Positions 17,012 through 25,443 are shown, counted from the first letter of the stretch. The stretch: DNA of 64,000 nucleotides from Microbacterium oleivorans NBRC 103075 (GCF_001552475.1 NZ_BCRG01000001.1:186001-250000), one strand, 5' to 3'. Made by a program: numbers and translations. Notes: generated from the letters alone by a model not told the origin.

Positions 17012-17785
17012 ATGGACCTCACCCAGCGCCTCCGCGACCGCGTCGCCATCATCACCGGCGGTGCCAGCGGCATCGGCCTCGCGACCGCGCGCCGGTTCGC
17101 CGCCGAAGGAGCCCGCGTCGTCATCGCGGACCTCGATCCAGAGACAGGTCAGAAGGCCGCCGACGAGGTGGGCGGTGTCTTCCGCCAGGTCAACGTCGCA
17201 GACCAGGCATCCGTCGACGCGCTCTTCGACGGTGTCGCCGTCGACCTGGGCTCGGTCGACATCGCCTTCAACAACGCCGGCATCTCGCCCGCCGACGACG
17301 ACTCGATCGAGACGACCGAGCTGCCCGCGTGGGACAAGGTGCAGGACGTCAACCTGAAGAGCGTCTACCTCTGCTCGCGCGCCGCGCTCCGCCACATGGT
17401 GCCGGCGGGCAAGGGCTCGATCATCAATACGGCGTCGTTCGTCGCGCTCCTGGGCTCGGCCACGTCGCAGATCTCGTACACCGCCTCGAAGGGCGGCGTC
17501 CTCGCGATGACCCGCGAGCTCGGCGTGCAGTTCGCCCGGCAGGGCATCCGCGTCAACGCGCTCTGCCCGGGACCGGTGAACACGCCGCTTCTTCAGGAGC
17601 TGTTCGCGAAGGACCCCGAGCGCGCGCAGCGCCGCCTCGTGCACGTGCCGATGGGCCGCTTCGCCGAGCCCGAGGAGCTGGCGGCCGCGGTCGCGTTCCT
17701 CGCCTCGGACGACTCCTCGTTCATCACCGCGAACGCGTTCGTCGTCGACGGCGGCATCACCAACGCCTACGTGACGCCGCTGTGA
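17012..17785 (+). CDS. Short-chain dehydrogenase/reductase
   Basis: A 257-residue SDR. The Rossmann motif is IITGGASGIGLATARRFAAE, NNAG appears in AFNNAGISPADDD, and the active site is Tyr156/Lys160 in ISYTASKGG. The gene begins 15 bases after the aldehyde dehydrogenase. In an ethanolamine pathway an alcohol oxidation step is needed before the aldehyde dehydrogenase, and this enzyme is the obvious candidate for turning gamma-glutamylethanolamide into its aldehyde. That role is inferred. General 3-oxoacyl reductase annotation would be uninformative here. Confidence 0.88.
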   Translation: MDLTQRLRDRVAIITGGASGIGLATARRFAAEGARVVIADLDPETGQKAADEVGGVFRQVNVADQASVDALFDGVAVDLGSVDIAFNNAGISPADDDSIETTELPAWDKVQDVNLKSVYLCSRAALRHMVPAGKGSIINTASFVALLGSATSQISYTASKGGVLAMTRELGVQFARQGIRVNALCPGPVNTPLLQELFAKDPERAQRRLVHVPMGRFAEPEELAAAVAFLASDDSSFITANAFVVDGGITNAYVTPL

Positions 17786-18495
17786 CCCGCGCCGCGTCGT
17801 CGCCGGATCTCGGCCGCACCGTCTACCGACCGGTGCGCGGCGGCAACGCGCTCGAAGACACCGTCGCGCGGCTGGTGCAGACCGTGCGGCTCGGCGTGGT
17901 CGCGCCGGGGGAGTCCCTGCCCTCGGAGCGCGACCTCGCCGAGCGGTACGGCGTGAGCCGAGACACCGTGCGCCAGGCGATCGGCGAGCTCGCCGACGCG
18001 GGCTACGTCGTCCGGCGCCGCGGCCGGTACGGCGGGACGTTCGTCGCCGACCCGCTGCCGGTGCACGCGGGTCCTATCGATGCCGCCGAGCTCGAGGACA
18101 TCCTGGGCCTCCGGCGCGTACTCGAAGCGGGAGCCGCCCGCGCCGCGGCATCGAGGGAGTTGGCAGATGCCGTCCGCGCCGCCCTCGCGGAACGCCACCA
18201 GGCGACCGTAGGGGCCGCCGAGGGGGAGTATCGGCGGCTCGACTCGTTGCTGCACGTCGCGATCGCGGAAGCCAGCGGCATCCCGTCGCTCCTTCCCCTC
18301 GTCGTCGAGAACCGGGCCCGCATCAACGCCTGGCTCGATACGTTCCCGCTGCTGCCGCGCAATATCGAGCACTCCGACGCGCAGCACGACCGGATCGTCG
18401 CCGCGATCCTCGCCGGCAAACCTGATGCCGCCGAAGCCGCCGTGCTCGACCACCTCGCTGGCTCGGAAGCCCTGCTGCGAGGCTTCCTCGGCTGA
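17782..18495 (+). CDS. FadR-subfamily GntR transcriptional regulator
   Basis: A 237-residue regulator. The winged helix at residues 20-85 contains LPSERDLAERYGVSRDTVRQ and a basic wing RRRGRYGGTFV. The C-terminal FCD ligand domain is helical, with candidate metal ligands in LLHVAIAEASG and HSDAQHDRIVAAI. The GTG start overlaps the SDR stop by four bases (GTGA), so it is the last gene of the amine operon and probably its local regulator. The frame is open far upstream inside the SDR gene, but the coupled GTG gives the normal family N-terminus. Confidence 0.88.
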   Translation: MTRAASSPDLGRTVYRPVRGGNALEDTVARLVQTVRLGVVAPGESLPSERDLAERYGVSRDTVRQAIGELADAGYVVRRRGRYGGTFVADPLPVHAGPIDAAELEDILGLRRVLEAGAARAAASRELADAVRAALAERHQATVGAAEGEYRRLDSLLHVAIAEASGIPSLLPLVVENRARINAWLDTFPLLPRNIEHSDAQHDRIVAAILAGKPDAAEAAVLDHLAGSEALLRGFLG

Positions 18496-18533
18496 CGGTG
18501 CCGGGCGCCGGTGGCCTGGCGGCGCCGGTAACG

Positions 18534-18611
18534 GATGCAAGGGATGCCGGGCGGCACGCGGCATCCAAGGCTCTGTGACCGGCGTGTCGGCTCGGATCCC
18601 TTGCGCCCGCG
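18534..18611. repeat. Palindromic repeat family 3, copy 2 (78 nt)
   Basis: The element starts GATGCAAGGGATGCCGGG and ends GATCCCTTGCGCCCGCG. GCAAGGGAT and ATCCCTTGC pair perfectly over nine bases. An inner hairpin is GGATGCC...GGCATCC. It has the same length and order as the copy at 11681-11758. It lies between the convergent ends of the GntR and transglutaminase genes, where it may also act as a terminator. Confidence 0.82.
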
Positions 18612-18619
18612 ACCGCGAA

Positions 18620-19501
18620 TCAGTCGAGCGGTGCGACGTCGACCTGCACACGAAGGGTCGAGGTCTTCGCTTCGGTGAAGATGATCCCGGTCACGGGTGA
18701 GACGTCGCCGTAGTCGCGGCCCCACGCGACGGTGACGTACCGGTCGTTCGCCCACTGGTTGTTCGTCGGATCGATCGCGAGCCACTGGTCGGTCCCGGGC
18801 AGCCACACCGCGAGCCACGCGTGCGAGGCATCAGCCCCGAACACGCGCTCCTTACCGGGCGGCGGCTGCGTCGCGAGGTACCCCGACACGTACCGGGCCG
18901 CGACCCCGTGACCGCGGAGGCACGCGAGGGCGACGTGCGCGAAGTCCTGGCAGACGCCGGCGCGCTTCGTCATCGCGTCGCCGACCGTGCTCGTCACCGT
19001 CGTCGCCGTCTTGTCGTAATCGAAGTCGCGGAAGATCCGCTGCATCAGATCGGTCGCTGCCTCGCCGACCGGCCGGCCTGGCGTGAGCGACTCGGCGCCG
19101 TAGGCGATCGCCGCCGCATCGTGGGCGACCCGCGCAGATTCGAGCGCGTACTCGGTGGCTTCGACGGCGCCCTCGATGTCGGGATGCCGCAGCGGCCGCG
19201 CGAGCTCCCACGGCTGCGCGAGCGCCCCGGCGTCGTACTCGGGAGCTGCCACCGTCACTTCGCTCGTCGCTTCGATCGTCAGCGCTTCATGCGGATCGGT
19301 CACATGGAAGTACGTCGACGAGTTGCCGAACCAGTCGGTGCGCGGCGAGAGGTCCCCCGGCACGGGATCGACCGTCACCCCGGAGTCCGCGATCCGCTGC
19401 CACGGCAGCTCGCGCGGTCGCAAGTGGAATTGGCCGATGCTGTCCTGCACGGCGTCGCTGTAGGTGTAGGCGGTGCGGTGCCACACGCGGTAGCGCATCA
19501 T
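18620..19501 (-). CDS. Transglutaminase-like cysteine protease family protein
   Basis: A 293-residue protein with an N-terminal domain typical of the family (RVWHRTAYTYSDAVQDSIGQ) and a transglutaminase core. The catalytic triad is visible: Cys in TKRAGVCQDFAHVALACLRG, His in DASHAWLAVWLPG, and Asp in WLAIDPTNNQW. Proteins of this group occur beside circularly permuted ATP-grasp and alpha-E proteins in many bacteria, and the set is thought to make or process an unidentified peptide. The start overlaps the stop of the upstream gene by four bases (ATGA). The function is unknown. Confidence 0.9.
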   Translation of the reverse strand: MMRYRVWHRTAYTYSDAVQDSIGQFHLRPRELPWQRIADSGVTVDPVPGDLSPRTDWFGNSSTYFHVTDPHEALTIEATSEVTVAAPEYDAGALAQPWELARPLRHPDIEGAVEATEYALESARVAHDAAAIAYGAESLTPGRPVGEAATDLMQRIFRDFDYDKTATTVTSTVGDAMTKRAGVCQDFAHVALACLRGHGVAARYVSGYLATQPPPGKERVFGADASHAWLAVWLPGTDQWLAIDPTNNQWANDRYVTVAWGRDYGDVSPVTGIIFTEAKTSTLRVQVDVAPLD

Positions 19502-22008
19502 GCCCGCGCGCCCATCAGCTCGACGAGCGACAGCTCGGTCATCGACACCGCGGGCGGACCGGCCTCGAAGTGCAGGTCGCCGATCGCGTCCGACAGCTGC
19601 TCGAGCTGCGCCCGCACGCCCTCGAGGCCCTCGACGAGCCGCTCGCGGCGACCCCCGACGACCGCGGTCATCTCGAGCACCTCGATCTCGGCGAGCTCGG
19701 TCTCGAGCTGGTCGAGCAGGCGCTCGGCGCGCGACGATCCGGTCGAAGCGGGCATCGCGGCCAGGTGGCCACGCAGCGTCTGCAGCGAGAAAGCCAGCGA
19801 ACGCGGGTTGCCGCGGTCGAGCAGCAGCAGCTCGGCGACGTCCGCCGCGCGCATGGCCCCGCGGTAGCGCCGACGGTGCGTGACGACACTCTCGGCAGAC
19901 AACAGCAGCGACTCGAGAACCTCGCGGTCGGTGCGGGGACCGCGGCTCGCGGAGAGCGCCGACGACAGCAGGGCGGTCAGCTGCAATCCGCGCTCGAGGT
20001 AGCGACCCGCTTCCATCATGTGCCAGCCGGGGTCGCGGATCATGTTCGCCGTCACGCCGTAGAGCGACAGCATCGAGGCGAGCATGCGCCCGGCCGACTC
20101 GGCCGTGCGGTGCGGTCGCGGTGCGCTCCGGAGTGCTCGCACGGCCCGCTCGATGTTCGCGAACACGCGCCAGGTGTCGCCCGACAGCTGGTCGCGCACA
20201 CCCTCCATCGCGTCGCGGAGGCGGGCGATCGAGTGCGCCGCGGATCCGGGGCGCGCCGCATCCAGCAGCAGCGATCGGAACTCCTGCTCGGGATCCGTCG
20301 CCCGCGTACCGGCCAGAGAATGGAGCGCCGCGAGCAGCACACGCACGCTCTCACCCGCACTGGTCGCCCGGTGCGCTCCCGGCTGGTCGAGCGCCGCTTG
20401 CGTCGCGATCACGAGGCGCAGCAGGTCCTCGGCGCGTTCGGCGTATCTGCCGGTCCAGAAGAGGTCCGACAGGGCGCGCGGCGCGAGGGTCGGGTCGCTC
20501 CGGGTCGTGGGGAGGGTCGCCACGTCGACGATCCCCTGGTCCGCCTCGGCCTCGTCGGATTTCAGGACCCACACGTCCTTCGTTCGCGGTGCACCGTCCT
20601 GCGCGCTCCGCACCGTGGCGAGACCGCCCACGAGCGGCCGGTAGGTCGACCCGAAGCGGATCGCGAAGCCCCGCAGCGTGACGGGCAGAGCGGATGCCGC
20701 GCCCCCGGCATCCCACACGGGAACCTGCGAGAGGGGCAGCTGCTCGACGGCGGCGAACCGGTGCGGCTCGCGGTCGACGCGGGCGAGCAGCTCGGCGTCA
20801 GCGGTGCCGAGGCGGCGGCGAGGGTCGTCGATGTGCCGCACCTCGAGAGTCGGGTCACCGGCGCTCAGTCGCGGGAGCACCTCCGCGCGCGAGTCGGGGT
20901 CGCCGAGCCACCACGACGGCACGGACGGCAGTCGCAGCTGCTCGCCGAGGAGCCGCTCGCAGACGGCGGGCAGGTAGGGGAGGAGCGCGGGGTTCTCGAG
21001 CACGCCGGCGCCCAGGCCGTTCACGACGCGCACGCGGCCACGTCGGACCGCTTCGGCGAGGCCCGCGACGCCGAGCCGAGATCCCGAGCGCAGTTCCAGC
21101 GGGTCGCACCACTCGGCGTCCACTCGGCGGAGGATGACATCGACGCGCTCGCGTGGAGCGCGCTGCGGCCAGCCGGCGGGTTTCATCCAGACCGCACCGT
21201 CACGGACGACGAGGTCGCTGCCCTGCACGAGCGGGAATCCCAGTGCGTTGGCGATGAACGCCTGATCGAACGCCGTCTCGGACAGCGGGCCGGGGGAGAG
21301 GACGACGATGCGCGGCGCACTCGCTCCCTCGGGGGCCGCCGCGATCAGGGCAGCGCGGAGCGCGGCGAAGTAGGGGTCCATGCGGTGCAGCGTGCCCTCG
21401 TCGAGGAGGTCGGGCAGCACCTGCGAGATGACGCGACGGTTCTCGGCCGCGTACCCCAGGCCCGAGGGTGCCTGCACGCGGTCGGCGAGCACATGCCATT
21501 CCCCGGCCGCATCGCGGCCCAGGTCGGTCGCCGAGAGCAGTAGATCGGGCGGCAGGCTGTCGCCCGCGGGGCGCGCCATCGCGCGCACGAATCCCGCGTG
21601 ACCGAGGATGACGGCGGCCGGCACGATCCGCTCGCGAAGGACGACCTGCGGGCCGTACAGGTCGGCGAGCAGGGCGTTCAGCAGTTCGGCGCGCTGCGCG
21701 AGTCCGACGTCGAGGCGAGCCCATCCCGCGGCATCCAGGACGAACGGCATCGGGTCGAGCTGCCACGGCTGCAGGTCGTCGCCCGCGCGCGCGTACGAGA
21801 CGCCGTCGTCGGCGAGGAAGCGGGCGATCTCGCCGTCGACGCGCTCGAGCTCGTCGCGGGTCAGACCGAGGGCGAGTGAGGCGAGTCCCTGCCAGGCGGG
21901 GCGGAGGGTGCCGTCGGGGTCGACGACCTCGTCGTAGCGCGGCGCCGTCGACGAAAACGACAGCGTCGGTTGCGACACGGCCGCGGCATAGTCACGGAGC
22001 ACACTCAC
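19498..22008 (-). CDS. Circularly permuted ATP-grasp fused to an alpha-E domain
   Basis: An 836-residue protein with two parts. Residues 1-480 are the circularly permuted type 2 ATP-grasp domain (DUF404/DUF407): GYAAENRRVISQVLPDL, VVLSPGPLSETAFDQAFIAN and ERVDVILRRVDAEWCDPLEL. From about residue 500 an alpha-helical alpha-E (DUF403) domain begins at ALSDLFWTGRYAERAEDLLR and contains the repeat-like MMEAGRYLERGLQLTALL. These are often separate genes; here they are one. ATP-grasp enzymes form amide bonds, so an amide ligase role with the downstream transglutaminase is inferred. The start is a GTG with a ggaagg ribosome binding site. Confidence 0.9.
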   Translation of the reverse strand: MSVLRDYAAAVSQPTLSFSSTAPRYDEVVDPDGTLRPAWQGLASLALGLTRDELERVDGEIARFLADDGVSYARAGDDLQPWQLDPMPFVLDAAGWARLDVGLAQRAELLNALLADLYGPQVVLRERIVPAAVILGHAGFVRAMARPAGDSLPPDLLLSATDLGRDAAGEWHVLADRVQAPSGLGYAAENRRVISQVLPDLLDEGTLHRMDPYFAALRAALIAAAPEGASAPRIVVLSPGPLSETAFDQAFIANALGFPLVQGSDLVVRDGAVWMKPAGWPQRAPRERVDVILRRVDAEWCDPLELRSGSRLGVAGLAEAVRRGRVRVVNGLGAGVLENPALLPYLPAVCERLLGEQLRLPSVPSWWLGDPDSRAEVLPRLSAGDPTLEVRHIDDPRRRLGTADAELLARVDREPHRFAAVEQLPLSQVPVWDAGGAASALPVTLRGFAIRFGSTYRPLVGGLATVRSAQDGAPRTKDVWVLKSDEAEADQGIVDVATLPTTRSDPTLAPRALSDLFWTGRYAERAEDLLRLVIATQAALDQPGAHRATSAGESVRVLLAALHSLAGTRATDPEQEFRSLLLDAARPGSAAHSIARLRDAMEGVRDQLSGDTWRVFANIERAVRALRSAPRPHRTAESAGRMLASMLSLYGVTANMIRDPGWHMMEAGRYLERGLQLTALLSSALSASRGPRTDREVLESLLLSAESVVTHRRRYRGAMRAADVAELLLLDRGNPRSLAFSLQTLRGHLAAMPASTGSSRAERLLDQLETELAEIEVLEMTAVVGGRRERLVEGLEGVRAQLEQLSDAIGDLHFEAGPPAVSMTELSLVELMGARA

Positions 22009-22094
22009 GGGGTCACCTTCCTTCGTCCAGCGTAGGGGTAGGCGACGGCCGATCCGCGCGAGTAGCGGGGTGCAGGGCGAATACAGTGGAACGC

Positions 22095-22607
22095 ATGACG
22101 GGACCGGACGCCACCTTCACCGTGCGGCGCGCGAAGACCTCCGACGTTCCCCGCATCCAGGAACTCCTCGAGCCGTGGGTGCAGCGTCGCATCCTCCTCG
22201 GCAAGGAACGTGTCACCCTCTACGAGACCGTGCAGGAGTTCGTCGTCGCCGAAGCGGGGGAGCGCCTCGTCGGGTGCGGCGCGCTCCATGTCATGTGGGA
22301 GGACCTCGGCGAGATCCGCACGCTCATCGTCGCCGACGACTGGCTGCACCGCGGCGTCGGTGGCGCCGTCGTCGATCTGCTCGAGCAGAACGCGCGGGAG
22401 CTGGGGCTCAGCCGCCTCTTCTGCCTCACGTTCGAGGTGCCGTTCTTCTCCCGCCGCGGGTTCGCCGAGATCGGCGAGCAGGTCGTCGACCCCGACGTCT
22501 ACTCGCAGCTGCTCCGCAGCGCCGACGAGGGCGTCGCCGAGTTCCTCGACCTCGCGCACGTGAAGCCCAACACTCTGGGGAACACCCGCATGCTGAAGCA
22601 GTTGTAG
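22095..22607 (+). CDS. argA: Amino-acid N-acetyltransferase, short ArgA type
   Basis: A 170-residue GNAT enzyme resembling the short mycobacterial N-acetylglutamate synthase (Rv2747 type): VRRAKTSDVPRIQELLEPWV, LGEIRTLIVADDWLHRGVGG, FEVPFFSRRGFAEIGEQVVD and the C-terminal VAEFLDLAHVKPNTLGNTRM. It should catalyse the first arginine-biosynthesis step, acetyl-CoA plus glutamate to N-acetylglutamate. It stands alone, not in an arg operon. TACAGT at 22082-22087 lies seven bases before the ATG and no ribosome binding site is seen, so the mRNA is probably leaderless. The long upstream extension of the frame runs into the divergent gene and is not used. Confidence 0.87.
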   Translation: MTGPDATFTVRRAKTSDVPRIQELLEPWVQRRILLGKERVTLYETVQEFVVAEAGERLVGCGALHVMWEDLGEIRTLIVADDWLHRGVGGAVVDLLEQNARELGLSRLFCLTFEVPFFSRRGFAEIGEQVVDPDVYSQLLRSADEGVAEFLDLAHVKPNTLGNTRMLKQL

Positions 22608-22652
22608 GCGCGCCGGGCGGGCGAGCGTGGAGCCCGCGCTTACCCTGGACGC

Positions 22653-23363
22653 GTGAGCAGCCAGAGCCCCCGCCGTCGGCCGTCGCCGGCTGTCTATCGA
22701 CGCCGTCGGCTCGCCGTGCTGCTCCTCGCCCTCCTCGTCGTCGGCGGCATCGTCGCCCTCGTCGTCTGGCAGCCCTGGCGGGCGATGACGGATGCCACGT
22801 CGCAGCCCGCGGGCGGATCCCCGGCATCCGCGAGCCCCGCTCCGACCTCGTCGGTATCGCCGTCGGCAGCGCCGAGCGAAGCCCCGACGCCCTCGGCGAC
22901 GCCGACCCCCCGGGTGACGTCGTCGGCCGACGGTGACGGCGGCGCGTCGGATGACAACGACATCGCGGCGTGTACGACCGGCGACGTGACGGTGACCGCC
23001 ACCACGGACAAGAGCTCCTACGGCACGGGTGAGTTGCCGAACCTCTCCATCACGCTCGTCAACGACACCGACTCGCCGTGTCTCATCAACGTCGGCACTG
23101 CTGCCCAGACGTTCGAGGTCACCAGCGGAAGCGACACCTGGTGGCGCTCGACCGACTGCCAGACGAAGCCGAGCGACCAGATCGTCACGCTCGACGCGGG
23201 GAAGACCGTGAAGAGCGCCGCCCCGATCGTCTGGGACCGCACGCGCTCCTCGGTCGACACCTGTGACGGCGACCGTCAGAAGGCCCTTCCTGGCTGGTAC
23301 AACCTGTCGGTGACGATCGGAGGAATAGGCTCCGCGGAGCCCGCGTCTTTCACGTTGCGCTGA
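22653..23363 (+). CDS. Membrane-anchored extracytoplasmic protein, unknown
   Basis: A 236-residue protein. A basic start (SSQSPRRRPSPAVYRRRRL) is followed by one membrane span at about residues 25-45, a Ser/Pro/Ala/Thr-rich linker (about 50-95), and a compact C-terminal domain with four Cys residues. The domain reads like an immunoglobulin-type or DUF4232-like beta sandwich (LPNLSITLVNDTDSPCLINV, GWYNLSVTIGGIG). TACCCT at 22641-22646 precedes the GTG by six bases, so it may be leaderless. It is probably a cell-surface protein; no function is recognised. Confidence 0.75.
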   Translation: MSSQSPRRRPSPAVYRRRRLAVLLLALLVVGGIVALVVWQPWRAMTDATSQPAGGSPASASPAPTSSVSPSAAPSEAPTPSATPTPRVTSSADGDGGASDDNDIAACTTGDVTVTATTDKSSYGTGELPNLSITLVNDTDSPCLINVGTAAQTFEVTSGSDTWWRSTDCQTKPSDQIVTLDAGKTVKSAAPIVWDRTRSSVDTCDGDRQKALPGWYNLSVTIGGIGSAEPASFTLR

Positions 23364-23387
23364 AAATCACCGCCGCGTTCAGCGCAT
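23357..23387 (+). terminator. Hairpin overlapping the stop codon of the membrane-anchored protein
   Basis: TGCGCTGAA (23357-23365) and TTCAGCGCA (23379-23387) pair perfectly; the TGA stop is inside the left arm. It separates the upstream gene from the small RNA candidate that follows. Confidence 0.6.
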
Positions 23388-23461
23388 TCTGAGAACTTTC
23401 TCATCCGACATCGCGCCTGCGGGGGTGTCCCGCGGGATCCCTCTGTGCGTACCCTGGGGTC

Positions 23462-23610
23462 AGCTCCCGGCGGTCAACCGCCGTTGTTCCCCAGCAACGG
23501 AATCCCGCCACCCCCCCCAAGAAGTGGGATTTCGGTTCCCCCGGCTGCCGGTGAGTGATGGGCCCTCTCGACTTCTCCAGTCCCCAATGGGGAGTTCGAG
23601 AGGGCCCCCT
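23462..23610 (+). ncRNA. 6C-like structured small RNA candidate
   Basis: This 302-base gene-free region has no convincing frame but strong RNA structure. TACCCT (23450-23455) could be the -10 box, giving a start near 23462. Hairpins follow in order: CGGCGG-TCAA-CCGCCG (23468-23483); CCGTTG-TTCCCCAG-CAACGG (23481-23500), which excludes the first; AATCCC...GGGATT (23501-23531) whose loop carries eight consecutive C; a small CGG...CCG hairpin with TTCCCCC; and a 12-bp terminator stem GGGCCCTCTCGA/TCGAGAGGGCCC (23560-23607). C-rich loops on successive hairpins are the hallmark of actinobacterial 6C RNA. Here only one loop has six or more C, so the call is 6C-like. Confidence 0.55.
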
Positions 23611-23665
23611 TATGTTCCGGGACCGCAGGATCGGTACGCCCCCGCATCCGGCCTAGGCTGGGGGG

Positions 23666-24067
23666 ATGGCCGGGAAGAAGCGCGAGAAGCAGCCGCTCGA
23701 GTTCCGCAACACCGCACTCGCGGACGCGCTGCAGACGCAGGACATGGCAGCCCTCGCGTTCGCGCTGCGACACGGGCCGACCGTCGTGCCGCTCCTCCGT
23801 CCCGGCGCGAGGGATGACCCCCGCGACTCGGGAGAGGTCTGGACCTACCGTGACCCCGCCACCGGCGACGTCGCACTGCTGCTGTTCAGCGACGCGGCCA
23901 ACAAGCCCGCCACATTGCCGCCGGGCGTCGGTCTGCAGTCACCGGGCTGGCTGCGGGCGTTCCTCGGCACGTATGGCGAGGAGATCACCACGGTGTTCTT
24001 CGACATCGCCGGGCCGCATGCCATGCAGGCGTCGCCGGCCGATCTCATCGCCGCGCTCGACGCCTGA
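23666..24067 (+). CDS. SseB-family protein
   Basis: A 133-residue protein, MAGKKREKQPLEFRNTALAD onward. It has the short alpha/beta pattern of the SseB N-terminal domain family: DVALLLFSDAANKPATLPPG, then SPGWLRAFLGTYGEEITTVF and a final helix. Family members in actinobacteria are uncharacterised. TAGGCT (23654-23659) lies six bases before the ATG, suggesting leaderless translation. It converges on radA with an 11-base gap. Confidence 0.65.
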   Translation: MAGKKREKQPLEFRNTALADALQTQDMAALAFALRHGPTVVPLLRPGARDDPRDSGEVWTYRDPATGDVALLLFSDAANKPATLPPGVGLQSPGWLRAFLGTYGEEITTVFFDIAGPHAMQASPADLIAALDA

Positions 24068-24078
24068 GTGCACCTGGC

Positions 24079-25443
24079 TCAGAAGTCGGGACGGTCGTCG
24101 TGCCGCGGGGTGTGGTGCCGTGCCCGCTGATTCAGGGCGTCCCGCAGCGTGCCGGCGCTCGCATCGATGACGGCCTTGTAGCCCAGTCGAGCGGCTTCGG
24201 ATCGACGCTGGTCGTGCTGCGTGACCTTGCGGATCTCGCCTGACAGGCTCAACTCGCCGATCGCGGCGAACTTCGTCGGGTTCGGGCGTTCGGTCGCCGC
24301 GCTGGCGCTGGCGATGGCGAGGGCGATGGCCAGGTCGGCAGCGGGCTCGGTGAGGCGCACCCCGCCGACAGTAGAGACGTAGACGTCTTGGTCGGACAGC
24401 TTGATCCCGGCGCGCTTCTCGAGCACGGCGAGCACCATCGCAACGCGCGCGCTGTCGACTCCGCTCACGATCCGGCGGGGGTTCGGAGCCGTCGTGTGCA
24501 GTGTCAGCGCCTGCACCTCGACGGGCAGCGCCCGCCGGCCCTCGAGGGCGACCGTCACGCAGGTACCGGGTTCGCTCGGCCGCGTGCTGAGGAAGAGGGT
24601 GCTGGGATCGGGGACCTCGGCTATGCCGTCACCGGCCATGTCGAAGCAGCCGACCTCATCGGTCGCGCCGAATCGGTTCTTGAGCGCGCGTACGAAGCGG
24701 AGCGACGTCTGGCGATCGCCTTCGAAGTGGCAGACGACGTCGACGAGGTGCTCGAGGATGCGCGGGCCGGCGACCTGACCGTCTTTCGTGACGTGCCCGA
24801 CGAGTACGACCGGCAGGTCGCGTTCCTTGGCGATACGGATGAGGGTGGATGCCACCTCCCGCACCTGACTCGGCTGCCCGGCGGCCCCGTCGATGAGCCC
24901 TGAGGAGACCGTCTGCACGGAGTCGACGATGAGGAGGTCGGGGCGCACTTCGTCGACGTGACCGAGCGTCGTCGCGAGGTCGGTCTCGCTCGCGAGGTAG
25001 AGCTCGTCGTGCAGCGCTCCGGTTCGCTCAGCGCGGAGGCGCACCTGGCCGAGGGATTCCTCGGCGCTGACGTAGAGGACGCGGCGCCCCGATCGTGCGC
25101 TCTGCGCCGCGACCTCGAGCAGCAGCGTGGATTTGCCGACGCCCGGTTCGCCCGAGAGCAGGATCGCCGCCCCCGGGACGATGCCGCCGCCGAGCACGCG
25201 GTCGAACTCGCCGACGCCGGTCGAGCGGCGCGGCGTCTCGCGCGTGTCGATCTGCGTGATCGGGCGCGCGCTCCGCGTGGGAGTGATCGGCGTGATCGAT
25301 GCGGTGATCCCGGTCGCTGTGCCGGCCTCGACGACGGTGCCCCACTGCTGGCACTCGCCGCAACGGCCGACCCACTTCGCGGTCGTCCACCCGCACTCGG
25401 TGCAGCGGAAGGCCGCAGTGGGGGCGGGTCGTCGTGATGCCAT
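24079..25443 (-). CDS. radA: DNA repair protein RadA
   Basis: A 454-residue RecA-like ATPase that helps branch migration during recombinational repair. The N-terminal C4 zinc finger uses Cys14, Cys17, Cys28 and Cys31 (FRCTECGWTTAKWVGRCGEC). Walker A is GEPGVGKST at about 98-106. The RadA-specific KNRFG motif is at 255-259 and a Lon-like C-terminal domain follows. Length is normal. TAGCCT lies six bases before the ATG on the minus strand, so the message may be leaderless. Confidence 0.97.
   Translation of the reverse strand: MASRRPAPTAAFRCTECGWTTAKWVGRCGECQQWGTVVEAGTATGITASITPITPTRSARPITQIDTRETPRRSTGVGEFDRVLGGGIVPGAAILLSGEPGVGKSTLLLEVAAQSARSGRRVLYVSAEESLGQVRLRAERTGALHDELYLASETDLATTLGHVDEVRPDLLIVDSVQTVSSGLIDGAAGQPSQVREVASTLIRIAKERDLPVVLVGHVTKDGQVAGPRILEHLVDVVCHFEGDRQTSLRFVRALKNRFGATDEVGCFDMAGDGIAEVPDPSTLFLSTRPSEPGTCVTVALEGRRALPVEVQALTLHTTAPNPRRIVSGVDSARVAMVLAVLEKRAGIKLSDQDVYVSTVGGVRLTEPAADLAIALAIASASAATERPNPTKFAAIGELSLSGEIRKVTQHDQRRSEAARLGYKAVIDASAGTLRDALNQRARHHTPRHDDRPDF

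Noticed and set aside
15611..17644. Minus-strand frame of 677 codons opposite aldehyde dehydrogenase and SDR genes
   Set aside because: Both plus-strand genes have complete catalytic motifs; the minus frame has none.
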